From positions 2,728,001 to 2,792,000 of the forward strand of contig NC_022576.1 in assembly GCF_000477435.1 (NCBI RefSeq): a stretch of 64,000 bases of DNA, in the 5' to 3' direction. The translations under genes and the position numbers were made by a program. The first letter of the stretch is position 1; the number at the start of each line of letters is the position of its first letter. The notes under the pieces were generated by a model that saw only the letters and a list, made by a program, of their open reading frames with translations, had not been told where the DNA came from and ran no database searches. The stretch is from Candidatus Symbiobacter mobilis CR (GTDB taxonomy: Bacteria; Pseudomonadota; Gammaproteobacteria; Burkholderiales; Burkholderiaceae_C). This document shows, piece after piece, positions 37,133-45,587 of this stretch.

Positions 37133-38203
37133 ATGCACATGGCAGATTCATTGCTTTGCCCTGCGGTTGGAGCGGCTTTCTGGGCGGCATCCACAGCGGC
37201 GACCGTGTGGGCAGTCCGGTTCGTTCGATCTGGGAAAGGCTTGGGACAAGACATGTCGCGCCCTGGCATGGATGCCCATGCACGCCCCCTGCTCTGGATT
37301 GGGGTATTGGCTGCCTTCGTTTTTGCAGCACAAATGTTCAACTTCACCATACCGGGTACGGGTTCGAGCGGACATGTGGTCGGCGGGGTGTTTCTCGCTT
37401 CCTTGCTCGGGCCTCATGTAGCCTTTCTGGTGTTGGCCGGAGTGCTGGCGGTACAGGCCTTTCTTTTCGCCGATGGGGGAGTGTTGGCGTTGGGGGCCAA
37501 TATCTTCAACATGGCTGTGCTCCCTTGTCTCGTAGCCTATCCCCTGTTCGAGCGGCTGGTATTCCTCCGCACGGGGCGCTGGGGTCTGGCCGGACTGGCT
37601 CTGCTGGCCTCGGTCGTGGGTTTGCAGCTCGGCGCACTGGGGGTTGTGCTGCAAACCCAGGCTTCCGGGATCGCATCCTTGCCTTTCTCTGCGTTCCTTG
37701 GCGCGATGCTGCCGATTCATCTCGCCATCGGTGGGGTGGAAGGGTTGTTGACTGCCGCGCTCGTAGCCTACCTGTGGGGCGCCAGGCCTGCATTGCTGTA
37801 TGCAGTGCCTGCTGGTTCCATCGCCACTCTGCCCTTTCCCCGGCAGTGGGTCATTGGGCTGGGTACGGCGGCATGTCTATCCGCAGGGGTACTGTCCTGG
37901 TTTGCTTCTAGCCTGCCGGACGGGCTCGAATGGTCTATCGCCACCACAGAGCGCTCCAACATGCAGGCTGCTGCGCCTTCGCCAGTGCATGAACGACTGC
38001 AAGCGTTGCAGAATCAGGTGGCTTTGTTTCCGGAGTACCGTTTTCCCGTGCGTGCCACAGTCCGGGACGAAGAGCGGTGGCCTTCCATAGATCCCTCCAC
38101 TTCGTTGGCCGGGCTAGCCGGAGGGCTGGTGACCCTGTTGCTGGCAGTGGGTGCGGGTGCGATCCTCCGTCGCCTTCCAGCACCTCGCGAGGCACAGGCA
38201 TAG
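37133..38203 (+). CDS. cbiM: CbiM-type cobalt/nickel ECF substrate component with C-terminal PDGLE part
   Basis: A 356-residue membrane protein. The N-terminus MHMADSLL is the metal-binding start of CbiM/NikM, whose His2 is a Co/Ni ligand. About seven helices follow, with the conserved IPGTGSSGHVVGG loop. From about residue 245 a CbiN-like/PDGLE part is fused (FASSLPDGLEWS, a periplasmic segment and a last helix LAGGLVTLLLAVGAG). It would import Co2+ or Ni2+ with the ATPase and coupling subunits CbiO and CbiQ, which are not present on this side: the next gene is rsmE on the other strand. No cobalamin or NiCo riboswitch pattern was seen in the 289-bp upstream gap (36844-37132). Confidence 0.87.
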   Translation: MHMADSLLCPAVGAAFWAASTAATVWAVRFVRSGKGLGQDMSRPGMDAHARPLLWIGVLAAFVFAAQMFNFTIPGTGSSGHVVGGVFLASLLGPHVAFLVLAGVLAVQAFLFADGGVLALGANIFNMAVLPCLVAYPLFERLVFLRTGRWGLAGLALLASVVGLQLGALGVVLQTQASGIASLPFSAFLGAMLPIHLAIGGVEGLLTAALVAYLWGARPALLYAVPAGSIATLPFPRQWVIGLGTAACLSAGVLSWFASSLPDGLEWSIATTERSNMQAAAPSPVHERLQALQNQVALFPEYRFPVRATVRDEERWPSIDPSTSLAGLAGGLVTLLLAVGAGAILRRLPAPREAQA

Positions 38204-38241
38204 TGCATCTGCCTGGCGCTCCCCGATTACAGTCCCGCTTA

Positions 38242-38384
38242 GAACCTATTTCGGTAGGCAGGCGAGCCGAAGCAGTGTGCGTGGCGCCGGAGCGCAGGAA
38301 CCGGAATGTACTTACAGTACATGAGGATTCCGAGCACCACCGCCGCGTGCAATGCGATGGCGCAGCCCCTACTGGAATAGGTTC
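38242..38384 (+). mobile_element. 143-bp MITE-like element, copy B
   Basis: The second copy has the same orientation as copy A and differs at only a few positions (for example one base in the central palindrome, ATGTACTTACAGTACAT). TTA is duplicated on both sides (38239-38241 and 38385-38387). It lies between the cbiM end and the rsmE stop codon, which starts only one base beyond the duplication. Confidence 0.85.
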
Positions 38385-38388
38385 TTAT

Positions 38389-39138
38389 TTATGGCGCTTC
38401 CTGGCGTAGCGTGAGGGTCACGGCGGCCAGTGCCGCCGTTTCCGCACGCAATACCCGCGTTCCCAGGCTCACCGCCAGAAAACCGCGATCCCTCGCTGCC
38501 CGCTCTTCGTCGGCATCCAGACCGCCTTCGGGGCCGCACAGCAACGTCAGTGCATCGCCCTTTGCATACGGCTGTCCGGCGTCGGGTTCCGACAAGCTCA
38601 GCAGCCAAGGAGCGCAAGCACCGAGAGGAAGCCTCCATCCTGCCAGCCAGTCTCGCAAAGGCTGGACAGGGTGGACGATGGGGATGCGATTCCCCCCGCA
38701 TTGCTCGCACGCTGCAATCGCCAGCCGCTGCCAGTGCTCTTGTCGGCCTACGGCGCGGGCACCCTCCAATCGCAGCACACTGCGCGCTGTCGTCAATGGT
38801 TGGATGCTTGCGGCGCCCAGTTCGCTGGCTTTTTCGACCAGCCAATCCATGCGGTCATTCGCAGGCATACCAATAGCCAGGTGCAGTACACGGCCAGGTT
38901 CCCGGTTCGTTGGCTGCCAAGCGCCCAACTGCACCGTGGCTCCACGGCGTTGGATGGCCGTGACTATTGCCGTGTATTCCCCATATTGCCCACTATCGTT
39001 CGGCTTGCCGTCAAACACGACGACGGAATCTCCCGGCTGCGCTCGCAATACCTGCAGGTGTCGTGCCGTATCCGGTGGCAATGCAAGCTCCGCATAGGGA
39101 TGTAGAGCCTGCGCGACATACAGGCGGGGCATCGGCAT
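38389..39138 (-). CDS. rsmE: 16S rRNA m3U1498 methyltransferase
   Basis: A 249-residue SPOUT-fold methyltransferase that modifies U1498 of 16S rRNA. The N-terminal PUA-like part (HLQVLRAQPGDSVVVFDG) is followed by the knot region with LLCGPEGGLDADEE and SLGTRVLRAETA, the SAM-binding signature. The length is normal. Two starts (39138 and 39132) are equally possible. It is 10 bp downstream of rfbC. The stop codon lies directly beside MITE copy B; the last residues (LRQEAP) may therefore not be the ancestral end. Confidence 0.94.
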   Translation of the reverse strand: MPMPRLYVAQALHPYAELALPPDTARHLQVLRAQPGDSVVVFDGKPNDSGQYGEYTAIVTAIQRRGATVQLGAWQPTNREPGRVLHLAIGMPANDRMDWLVEKASELGAASIQPLTTARSVLRLEGARAVGRQEHWQRLAIAACEQCGGNRIPIVHPVQPLRDWLAGWRLPLGACAPWLLSLSEPDAGQPYAKGDALTLLCGPEGGLDADEERAARDRGFLAVSLGTRVLRAETAALAAVTLTLRQEAP

Positions 39139-39148
39139 CGCTCAGCCT

Positions 39149-39700
39149 TCAGACAAAGGTCTCGGCCTGATCCAGAAAAGGTGCGGCGGCATCTTTGGCA
39201 GCCAAGATCGGTGCGCCATCAAGCGGCCAAGGAATGCCGATGCGGGAATCGTCCCAGCGCAGGATGCGCTCGTGTTCGGGGTACCAGTAGTCGGTCGTCT
39301 TGTACAAAAACTCCGCGCTTTCGCTGAGGACGAGAAAGCCATGGGCGAAGCCCGGCGGTATCCACAATTGGCGCCGGTTTTGCGCAGACAGTACGACACC
39401 GGCCCATTGGCCGAAGTGGGGGGATGATCGCCGCAGATCGACGGCAATGTCGTACACCTCGCCGTGGCTCGCCCGCACCAGCTTGCCTTGGGGGTGTTCG
39501 ATCTGGTAATGCAACCCGCGCAACACCCCGCGTTGCGAGCGGCTATGGTTGTCTTGCACGAAGACGCAATCGATCCCGGTAGCCTGCAGAAAGTCCCGTG
39601 CGTTGTAGCTCTCGTAAAAAAAACCTCTGGGGTCTTCAAAGACCCGGGGTTCCAAAATCAGCACGTCAGGGAGGGTGGTGGGTGTGACGGTGTACGGCAT
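39149..39700 (-). CDS. rfbC: dTDP-4-dehydrorhamnose 3,5-epimerase
   Basis: A 183-residue cupin-type epimerase of dTDP-rhamnose synthesis. The sequence shows FEDPRGFFYESY, the DNHSRSQRGVLRGLHYQ segment with the catalytic His, WIPPGFAHGFLVLS, and a Tyr in KTTDYWYPEHE. It is complete. Other rfb genes (rfbA, B, D) are not in the window, so it is detached from its usual cluster. ATG 39700 is chosen; 15 extra codons upstream are hydrophobic and non-conserved. The gene product feeds lipopolysaccharide or capsule. Confidence 0.95.
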   Translation of the reverse strand: MPYTVTPTTLPDVLILEPRVFEDPRGFFYESYNARDFLQATGIDCVFVQDNHSRSQRGVLRGLHYQIEHPQGKLVRASHGEVYDIAVDLRRSSPHFGQWAGVVLSAQNRRQLWIPPGFAHGFLVLSESAEFLYKTTDYWYPEHERILRWDDSRIGIPWPLDGAPILAAKDAAAPFLDQAETFV

Positions 39701-39775
39701 GATGGCGACAGGCGATGCGAGGGGCGGGATTATCGGGAACCGCATTGGCCTGTAGGGTGTGTAGGGTGGCGCTAT

Positions 39776-39880
39776 GGATCGCGACTTCCGTCGCTCCTAC
39801 TACCACGACATAGCATCGGGTATTGCAAAGTAGGGCGCATAAGTTTGCGTTGCAGGAGCGACGGCAATTGCGATGCAGCG
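39776..39880. repeat. Inverted pair of REP-like hairpins, copies 3 and 4
   Basis: Copy 3 (minus, 39776-39806) and copy 4 (plus, 39850-39880) share the GGAGCGACGG...GCGAT core and point away from each other, separated by 43 bp. They lie between rfbC and dnaE, in the shared promoter region. Confidence 0.65.
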
Positions 39881-39915
39881 CCCAACATGTACCTCCGTTA
39901 CCCCACAGCATCCCC

Positions 39916-42900
39916 ATGTTCATCCACCTCCGTCTCCATACCGAGTTTTCTGTCATCGATGGGACGGTTCGCGTGGACGAAGCCATCGCTGCTGCGGTGG
40001 CCGATGCGCAGCCTGCGCTGGCCATCACGGACTTGGGCAACCTCTTTGGCGCCGTCAAGTTCTACAAGGCTGCGCGCAAAGCCGGGGTCAAGCCCATTCT
40101 GGGAGCGGAAATCTGGGTCGCAGGCCCGGGGAAGGAAGACCTCTCCCGGCTCCTACTCCTGGCGCAAAACCGCCAGGGCTACCTGCACCTGGCAGAGCTG
40201 TTGACGCAGGCGTGGACGGCGAGCGCAAGCCGCACGCAGGCAGCGGTGGACATCCATGCGCTGCGACGCTGGAATGCGGGATTGATCGCGCTCTCGGGCG
40301 CGCAACACGGGCCGCTGGGTGTGGCCTTGCTGGCGGGGGACGAACCCCGCGCCGAGCACATCGCCGCAGAGTACGCCGCGCTGTTTGCCGGGCGTTTCTA
40401 CATCGAAATCCAGCGTGCAGACCGGCCTGACGACGCTGCGCACGTTGCTGCGGCAGTGGCGTTGGCGCACCGTATGCGCTTGCCCGTCGTTGCGACGCAC
40501 CCGATCCAGTTCATCACGGCAGCGGACTTTGAAGCGCACGAGGCGCGGGTGTGCATCGCCGAAGGGGAAACCCTGGCCGACCCCCGGCGCCAGCGGCGCT
40601 TTACCCGCGAGCAGTACTGCAAAACCTCCGCGCAAATGCAAGCGTTGTTCGCAGACTTGCCTGCCGCGCTGGCCAATACCGTCGAAATTGCCCGCCGCTG
40701 CAACCTGAGCCTCGACCTCGGTTCTCCGCGTCTGCCGCACTTTCCGATTCCGCCCATCGATGGCAAGGTGCTCGACGCAGAGGCCTATTTCCGCCATGTC
40801 GCGCACGAGGGGCTGCGCACGCGAATGGAACACCTGTACCCCAACCCCCAGGAACGCGAGAAGCACTGGCCACGGTACCGGGATCGGCTCGAATTCGAGT
40901 TGGACACCATCGTCAAGATGGGCTTTCCGGGGTACTTCCTGATCGTTGGCGATTTCATCCACTGGGCCAAAACCCACGGCTGCCCTGTAGGGCCGGGGCG
41001 GGGTTCGGGCGCGGGGTCGCTCGTCGCCTATTCCCTGTTGATCACCGACCTTGACCCCTTGCAGTACCAACTGCTGTTCGAGCGATTCCTCAACCCGGAG
41101 CGGGTGTCGATGCCCGACTTCGACATCGATTTTTGCCAGGCGAACCGCGACCGGGTCATCGAGTACGTCAAGCAGAAGTACGGCAAGGAAGCAGTCAGCC
41201 AAATCGCCACCTTTGGCACGATGGCCGCACGCGCCGCAGTGCGTGACGTAGGCCGGGTGCTGGGGTTGAGCTACACCTTTTGCGACGGGATCAGCAAACT
41301 GATCCCCAACAAACCTGGCGTTGCCGTCACCCTGCAAAAGCCCCCCGCAAAGCGCGATCCCGACGACAAGCTGGTGTACGCCGTCGAGGCCGAGCCGCTG
41401 TTGGCGCAGCGCGAAGAGAAGGAAGAAGACGTACGCACCGTGCTGGAACTGGCGCGCAAGCTGGAGGGGCTGACCCGCAACGTCGGGATGCATGCAGGCG
41501 GGGTGCTGATCGCGCCCGGCAAACTGACCGATTTCTGCCCGCTCTACCAGCAGCCCGGGAGCGATGCTGCAATCAGCCAGTTCGACAAGGGCGACGTCGA
41601 ATCCGTTGGGCTTGTCAAGTTCGATTTTCTGGGGCTGGCCACGCTGACGATTCTGGAGCTGGCCAAGGACATGATCATCGCCCGCCACCCCACCCAGCGC
41701 GACTTTCGCTTGGAAGACCTACCGCTCCACGACCCCGCTGTCTACCGCCTGTTCCAGCAGGGCGCGACGGAAGCGGTGTTCCAGTTTGAAAGCCGGGGGA
41801 TGCAAGGCATGTTGCGCGATGCCCGCCCAACGTGCCTGGAAGACCTCATCGCCCTCAATGCGCTGTACCGCCCCGGGCCGATGGATCTGATCCCCAGCTT
41901 CGTCGCACGCAAACATGGGCGCGAGACCGTCGAATACCCGCATCCCCTGCTGCAAGGCATCCTCGCAGAAACCTACGGAATCATGGTCTACCAGGAACAG
42001 GTGATGCAGACTGCACAGGTGCTGGGGGGCTATTCGCTCGGCGCTGCGGACATGCTGCGCAGGGCAATGGGCAAGAAAGACGCCGATGAAATGGCGCGGC
42101 ACCGCCAGATCTTTCGCGACGGCGCTGCCCAAAACGGCATCGACCAAGCCAAGGCCGACGAAGTGTTCGACCTGATGGAGAAGTTCGCAGGCTACGGGTT
42201 CAACAAATCGCACGCAGCGGCCTATTCCCTGCTGGCATACCAGACGGCGTGGATCAAGGTGCATTTCAGTGCCGAATTTTTCTGCGCCAACATGACGGTG
42301 GAGATGGACGACACCGACACCCTGCACGCCCTTTACCAAGACGCGACCCGCATGGGGCTGCGGTTCGTCGCCCCGGACATCAACCGGGGAACGCAGCGCT
42401 TCGAGCCGCTCGACGACCACACGATTTGCTACAGCTTGTGCGCGGTCAAGGGCAGTGGCGGGCAGGCCATTGCAGCGATCGTCGCTGCGCGGGAGGGACA
42501 GGGCGTAGGGCCAGTGGCGGGGGATGCAGGGCCATTCCGCAGCCTCTTCGACTTTTGCGCCCGCGTCGACCGCAGCCGTGTGAACAAACGCACCGTCGAA
42601 GCGCTGGTCAAGGCAGGGGCTTTCGATACCCTGCACGGCAATCATGCCGGTGAGCGTTCCCGCATCTTGGCCAGCGTCGATTTGGCCTTTGAATACGCTG
42701 CGGCAGTCGCGGCGCATGCCAAGCAGGCGGGGTTGTTTGACGGGGATGGCGGCAATGACCATGGTTCGGTGCAGCGAGAGCCTGAATTGGAGCAAGCCGC
42801 CCCATGGGGGGTACGCGAACGGCTGGGGCAGGAAAAGCAGGCCATCGGCTTTTGTCTGACGGGACATTTATTCGAGGAAGTGGCCGACGAAGTGCGCCGT

Positions 42901-43494
42901 TTTCTGCCCCGGACCTTGGCACAGCTCGTCGATTCGCGCGAGCCGCAGTGGCTGGCAGGGATCGTCTCCGGCTTGCGTATCGTTCACGGCCAGCGTGGCC
43001 GCCTGGGACTGTTCCGGCTCGACGACGGCACGGCAGCGATCGAGGCCCGTGCGGACGATCAGGTGCTGGGACAGCATCGCGATGCCTTGCAGGACGATGC
43101 GCTGGTTTTTGTCGAAGGCAAGGTGCAGCCCGACCGCTTTGGCGGAGGCTGGCAAATCAACGTGCAGCGGGTATGGGGAATCGAAGAGGCCCGCCAGCAT
43201 TTCGCCAAGCATCTGTTGGTGCGGGTGCAGCTATCACCGGGGTGGGGCAATGCCGAACTGGCTGCGCTGCTGCGCGAGCACGGAATGGCCCCAACGACGA
43301 ACGGCGCATCCCCCCAGGGGTTGCCTGTGCGACTATGCGTGCAATGCCCCAGCGCGCAGGGAACGGCGGTGGCGGAAGTGCAGCTTGCCCAAACAGTGCG
43401 CCCAAGCAGTGCAGCCTTGGCGCAGTGGTGCGCGTTGGTGGGGGAGGGAGCAGTCGAGGTCGTGTACGAGTCTTCTGCGGTGACGGTGTCGTGA
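39916..43494 (+). CDS. dnaE: DNA polymerase III alpha subunit
   Basis: An 1192-residue replicative polymerase. It starts with a PHP domain (HLRLHTEFSVIDG), then the C-family palm with catalytic D401 and D403 in PDFDIDF and D570 in FDFLGL (D401 and D403 coincide with the E. coli numbering). The fingers, helix-hairpin-helix and OB domain follow, ending in the variable C-terminus. The SVIDG, ATFGTMAARAAVRDVGR and GPGRGSGAGSLVAY motifs support the DnaE1 class. ATG 39916 is used; a longer frame upstream crosses a REP pair. It is monocistronic here. Confidence 0.97.
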   Translation: MFIHLRLHTEFSVIDGTVRVDEAIAAAVADAQPALAITDLGNLFGAVKFYKAARKAGVKPILGAEIWVAGPGKEDLSRLLLLAQNRQGYLHLAELLTQAWTASASRTQAAVDIHALRRWNAGLIALSGAQHGPLGVALLAGDEPRAEHIAAEYAALFAGRFYIEIQRADRPDDAAHVAAAVALAHRMRLPVVATHPIQFITAADFEAHEARVCIAEGETLADPRRQRRFTREQYCKTSAQMQALFADLPAALANTVEIARRCNLSLDLGSPRLPHFPIPPIDGKVLDAEAYFRHVAHEGLRTRMEHLYPNPQEREKHWPRYRDRLEFELDTIVKMGFPGYFLIVGDFIHWAKTHGCPVGPGRGSGAGSLVAYSLLITDLDPLQYQLLFERFLNPERVSMPDFDIDFCQANRDRVIEYVKQKYGKEAVSQIATFGTMAARAAVRDVGRVLGLSYTFCDGISKLIPNKPGVAVTLQKPPAKRDPDDKLVYAVEAEPLLAQREEKEEDVRTVLELARKLEGLTRNVGMHAGGVLIAPGKLTDFCPLYQQPGSDAAISQFDKGDVESVGLVKFDFLGLATLTILELAKDMIIARHPTQRDFRLEDLPLHDPAVYRLFQQGATEAVFQFESRGMQGMLRDARPTCLEDLIALNALYRPGPMDLIPSFVARKHGRETVEYPHPLLQGILAETYGIMVYQEQVMQTAQVLGGYSLGAADMLRRAMGKKDADEMARHRQIFRDGAAQNGIDQAKADEVFDLMEKFAGYGFNKSHAAAYSLLAYQTAWIKVHFSAEFFCANMTVEMDDTDTLHALYQDATRMGLRFVAPDINRGTQRFEPLDDHTICYSLCAVKGSGGQAIAAIVAAREGQGVGPVAGDAGPFRSLFDFCARVDRSRVNKRTVEALVKAGAFDTLHGNHAGERSRILASVDLAFEYAAAVAAHAKQAGLFDGDGGNDHGSVQREPELEQAAPWGVRERLGQEKQAIGFCLTGHLFEEVADEVRRFLPRTLAQLVDSREPQWLAGIVSGLRIVHGQRGRLGLFRLDDGTAAIEARADDQVLGQHRDALQDDALVFVEGKVQPDRFGGGWQINVQRVWGIEEARQHFAKHLLVRVQLSPGWGNAELAALLREHGMAPTTNGASPQGLPVRLCVQCPSAQGTAVAEVQLAQTVRPSSAALAQWCALVGEGAVEVVYESSAVTVS

Positions 43495-43770
43495 ACGGGA
43501 AAGGGCGCTTCTTGTTGGGTACCGTCTCTAGGGTACGGGTGACGGGTATGGTCGATACAATGAAACCGCGTGGTTACGCCCCGAAATGCGGGCTGCAGCA
43601 GGGTAGGTTTGGGGTAGCGACGCTCCCTGTCAGGAGAGCGGTTCCCCAACGGTTCGTGTCGTCGCCAACCGGTTCCTGCGTTGTACCGCGTAATCTGCCG
43701 GTGGGGCCCCTGCGGCGTTGCTGGGTACGCAAATTGCTTGTTTGGGTTAGGTCAACCTTAGGAGAACCGT

Positions 43771-44139
43771 ATGGCTACTGCAAGAAAATCTTCCGCTGCA
43801 TCGAAGAAAGTTGCCGACGCCGCCCCCGTGGCCGCTGTGCCAGCCGAGGCAGCACCCGCCCCAGAAACCCAGGCAGCACCACCTGCCTCGGAAACCGTGG
43901 CAGATGCTGAGGCATGTGAATCCAAGTCTTGTGCCACGCGCAAGGGTTGCGGCACCCGCTCCCGCAGCAAGTCTGCCAATGGCCTTACCCCAGAACAGCG
44001 CTTGCACTATGTGGAAGTGGCAGCGTTCTACATCGCGGAGCGCCGTGGCTTTGCCCCCGGCAACCCCATGGAAGACTGGTGCGCAGCGGAAGCCGAAATC
44101 GACCGGCTCATTGCCACCGGGCATTTCTCGCCGAAGTAA
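43771..44139 (+). CDS. DUF2934 domain protein
   Basis: A 122-residue protein. Residues 1-70 are low-complexity and rich in Ala, Pro, Lys and Ser (histone H1-like, with a short Cys-containing stretch), and residues 72-120 form the DUF2934 domain (YVEVAAFYIAERRGF and WCAAEAEIDRLI). DUF2934 proteins are small, often DNA-associated or of unknown function. An AGGAG box stands before ATG 43771. The upstream 276 bp (43495-43770) contain no gene. It is convergent with pdxH (13-bp gap). Confidence 0.82.
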   Translation: MATARKSSAASKKVADAAPVAAVPAEAAPAPETQAAPPASETVADAEACESKSCATRKGCGTRSRSKSANGLTPEQRLHYVEVAAFYIAERRGFAPGNPMEDWCAAEAEIDRLIATGHFSPK

Positions 44140-44152
44140 GCGCGGGGGTGCG

Positions 44153-44815
44153 CTACGGCGCCAGTCGTTCCCGCAGCCAGCGCGTAGCTACTTGTGCGCC
44201 GGGGGCGGAGACGCTGGTGTAGCGCAGCCGGTCATGCAACCGGCTTTTTCGGCCTTGCCAGAACTCCCAGCAATCGGGCCGCAGACGGTACCCCCCCCAG
44301 TGGGGCGGGCGCGGGGGTTGCAAGAGGAACTGCATTCCATAGCATGCTGCGTTGACGATGAGCACTCCCCGGTTCGGGATCACTTCACTCTGCGGGCTGG
44401 CCCATGCACCGATGCGGGAGTCCAAGGGTCGGGAGTGAAAGTACTCCTCGCTTTGCGCTGCATCCACCCGCTCCACCAGCCCCTCGATACGCACCACGCG
44501 CTCCAGTTCCACCCAATGGAATTGCAGTGCGCCGTAAGGGTTTCCAGCCAAGGCTTTGCCCTTGCGGGATTGGTAGTTGGTGTACCAAACCAGCCCTTGT
44601 TCATCCCATTCTTTGAGCAACACTACCCGGGTGCTGGGGCGTAGGTCGCAATCCACTGTGGCGAGGGTCATCGCTGTGGGTTCGGGCACCTCGGCGGCCA
44701 GCGCTTCGTTGAGCCATTGCTCGAATTGCGCAAAGGGCGTATCTCGGGTGTCGTCTTCGCCCAGCTCGGCGCGCTCATAACTTTTGCGCAGGGTATGCAG
44801 GCGGCGGGTAGGCAT
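44153..44815 (-). CDS. pdxH: Pyridoxamine 5'-phosphate oxidase
   Basis: A 220-residue FMN enzyme that makes pyridoxal 5'-phosphate. The sequence carries RKSYERAEL at the start, the FMN-binding [25 protein letters not shown] (named by its parts), [14 protein letters not shown] and a C-terminal RLRYT/RLRERL-like substrate segment. The start at ATG 44815 is the family start; the longer frame is Pro/Ser-rich. With pdxJ, present in the acpS cluster of this window, it completes the last steps of DXP-dependent vitamin B6 synthesis. Confidence 0.95.
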   Translation of the reverse strand: MPTRRLHTLRKSYERAELGEDDTRDTPFAQFEQWLNEALAAEVPEPTAMTLATVDCDLRPSTRVVLLKEWDEQGLVWYTNYQSRKGKALAGNPYGALQFHWVELERVVRIEGLVERVDAAQSEEYFHSRPLDSRIGAWASPQSEVIPNRGVLIVNAACYGMQFLLQPPRPPHWGGYRLRPDCWEFWQGRKSRLHDRLRYTSVSAPGAQVATRWLRERLAP

Positions 44816-44867
44816 GGGGCGGGGGGACGAACCAGGATCGCTTGGTTCGTTTGGTGCCAAGAGAGGG

Positions 44868-45464
44868 TTATTCCGTACGCGGGACGTCGTGCGTAGCGCC
44901 GGGGCACTGTTCCACGGTAGCGAATACGGCATATCCGCTGGGGACATCAACGCAGCGCATCCCGTGTCGCAGGTAGCGGTTGCGGCATTCCTGCCGTGGT
45001 AGGTAGCTGGCCAGCTCGGTCAGCGCGGAGGCATAGACCTCGCGTTTGAAGGCGACGACTGCGTCGAGCGGAACCCAGTACTCGTTCCAACGCCAAGCGT
45101 CGAACTCCGGGTGGCTTGTCGCGCGCAAATTCAAATCCCAATCGTGACCAACGAGCTGTAGCAGGAACCAAATCTGCTTTTGCCCCTTGTACAGGCCTCG
45201 GGAATCGCGCCGGATGTATTCGTCAGGCACCTCGTAGCGCAACCAATCGCGGGTGCGGGCTACGATGCGAACGTGTTCGCGTTGTAGCCCAAGCTCTTCG
45301 TACAACTCGCGGATCATCGCCTGTTCCGGGTTTTCCCCACGATCGATACCGCCTTGTGGGAACTGCCAGGAGTGCGTGTGGATCCGTTTCCCCCAAAACA
45401 CCTGATTTTTCTGGTTGAGCAAGACGATGCCGACATTGGGCCGGAATCCGTCCCTGTCGAGCAT
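44868..45464 (-). CDS. rppH: RNA pyrophosphohydrolase (Nudix)
   Basis: A 198-residue Nudix enzyme that removes pyrophosphate from 5' ends of mRNA to trigger decay. The Nudix box [23 protein letters not shown] lies at residues 38-60 and contains the REYEE-type glutamates. The N-terminus [17 protein letters not shown] is characteristic of RppH. The last 35 residues extend beyond the core. ATG 45464 is chosen. It is divergent from proS, with 123 bp between the two starts, an arrangement common in this group. Confidence 0.95.
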   Translation of the reverse strand: MLDRDGFRPNVGIVLLNQKNQVFWGKRIHTHSWQFPQGGIDRGENPEQAMIRELYEELGLQREHVRIVARTRDWLRYEVPDEYIRRDSRGLYKGQKQIWFLLQLVGHDWDLNLRATSHPEFDAWRWNEYWVPLDAVVAFKREVYASALTELASYLPRQECRNRYLRHGMRCVDVPSGYAVFATVEQCPGATHDVPRTE

Positions 45465-45587
45465 AATCAATCTCCTATTGTCAGCAATTGCTCGGATTAT
45501 GCACAGCCCGGCCCCCTGGTGGGAATTGCCGGAGCAGGTGCTGCATTGCCCCCCTTGATAGACCTTGGATAGCCCAGACTGGTAGTC

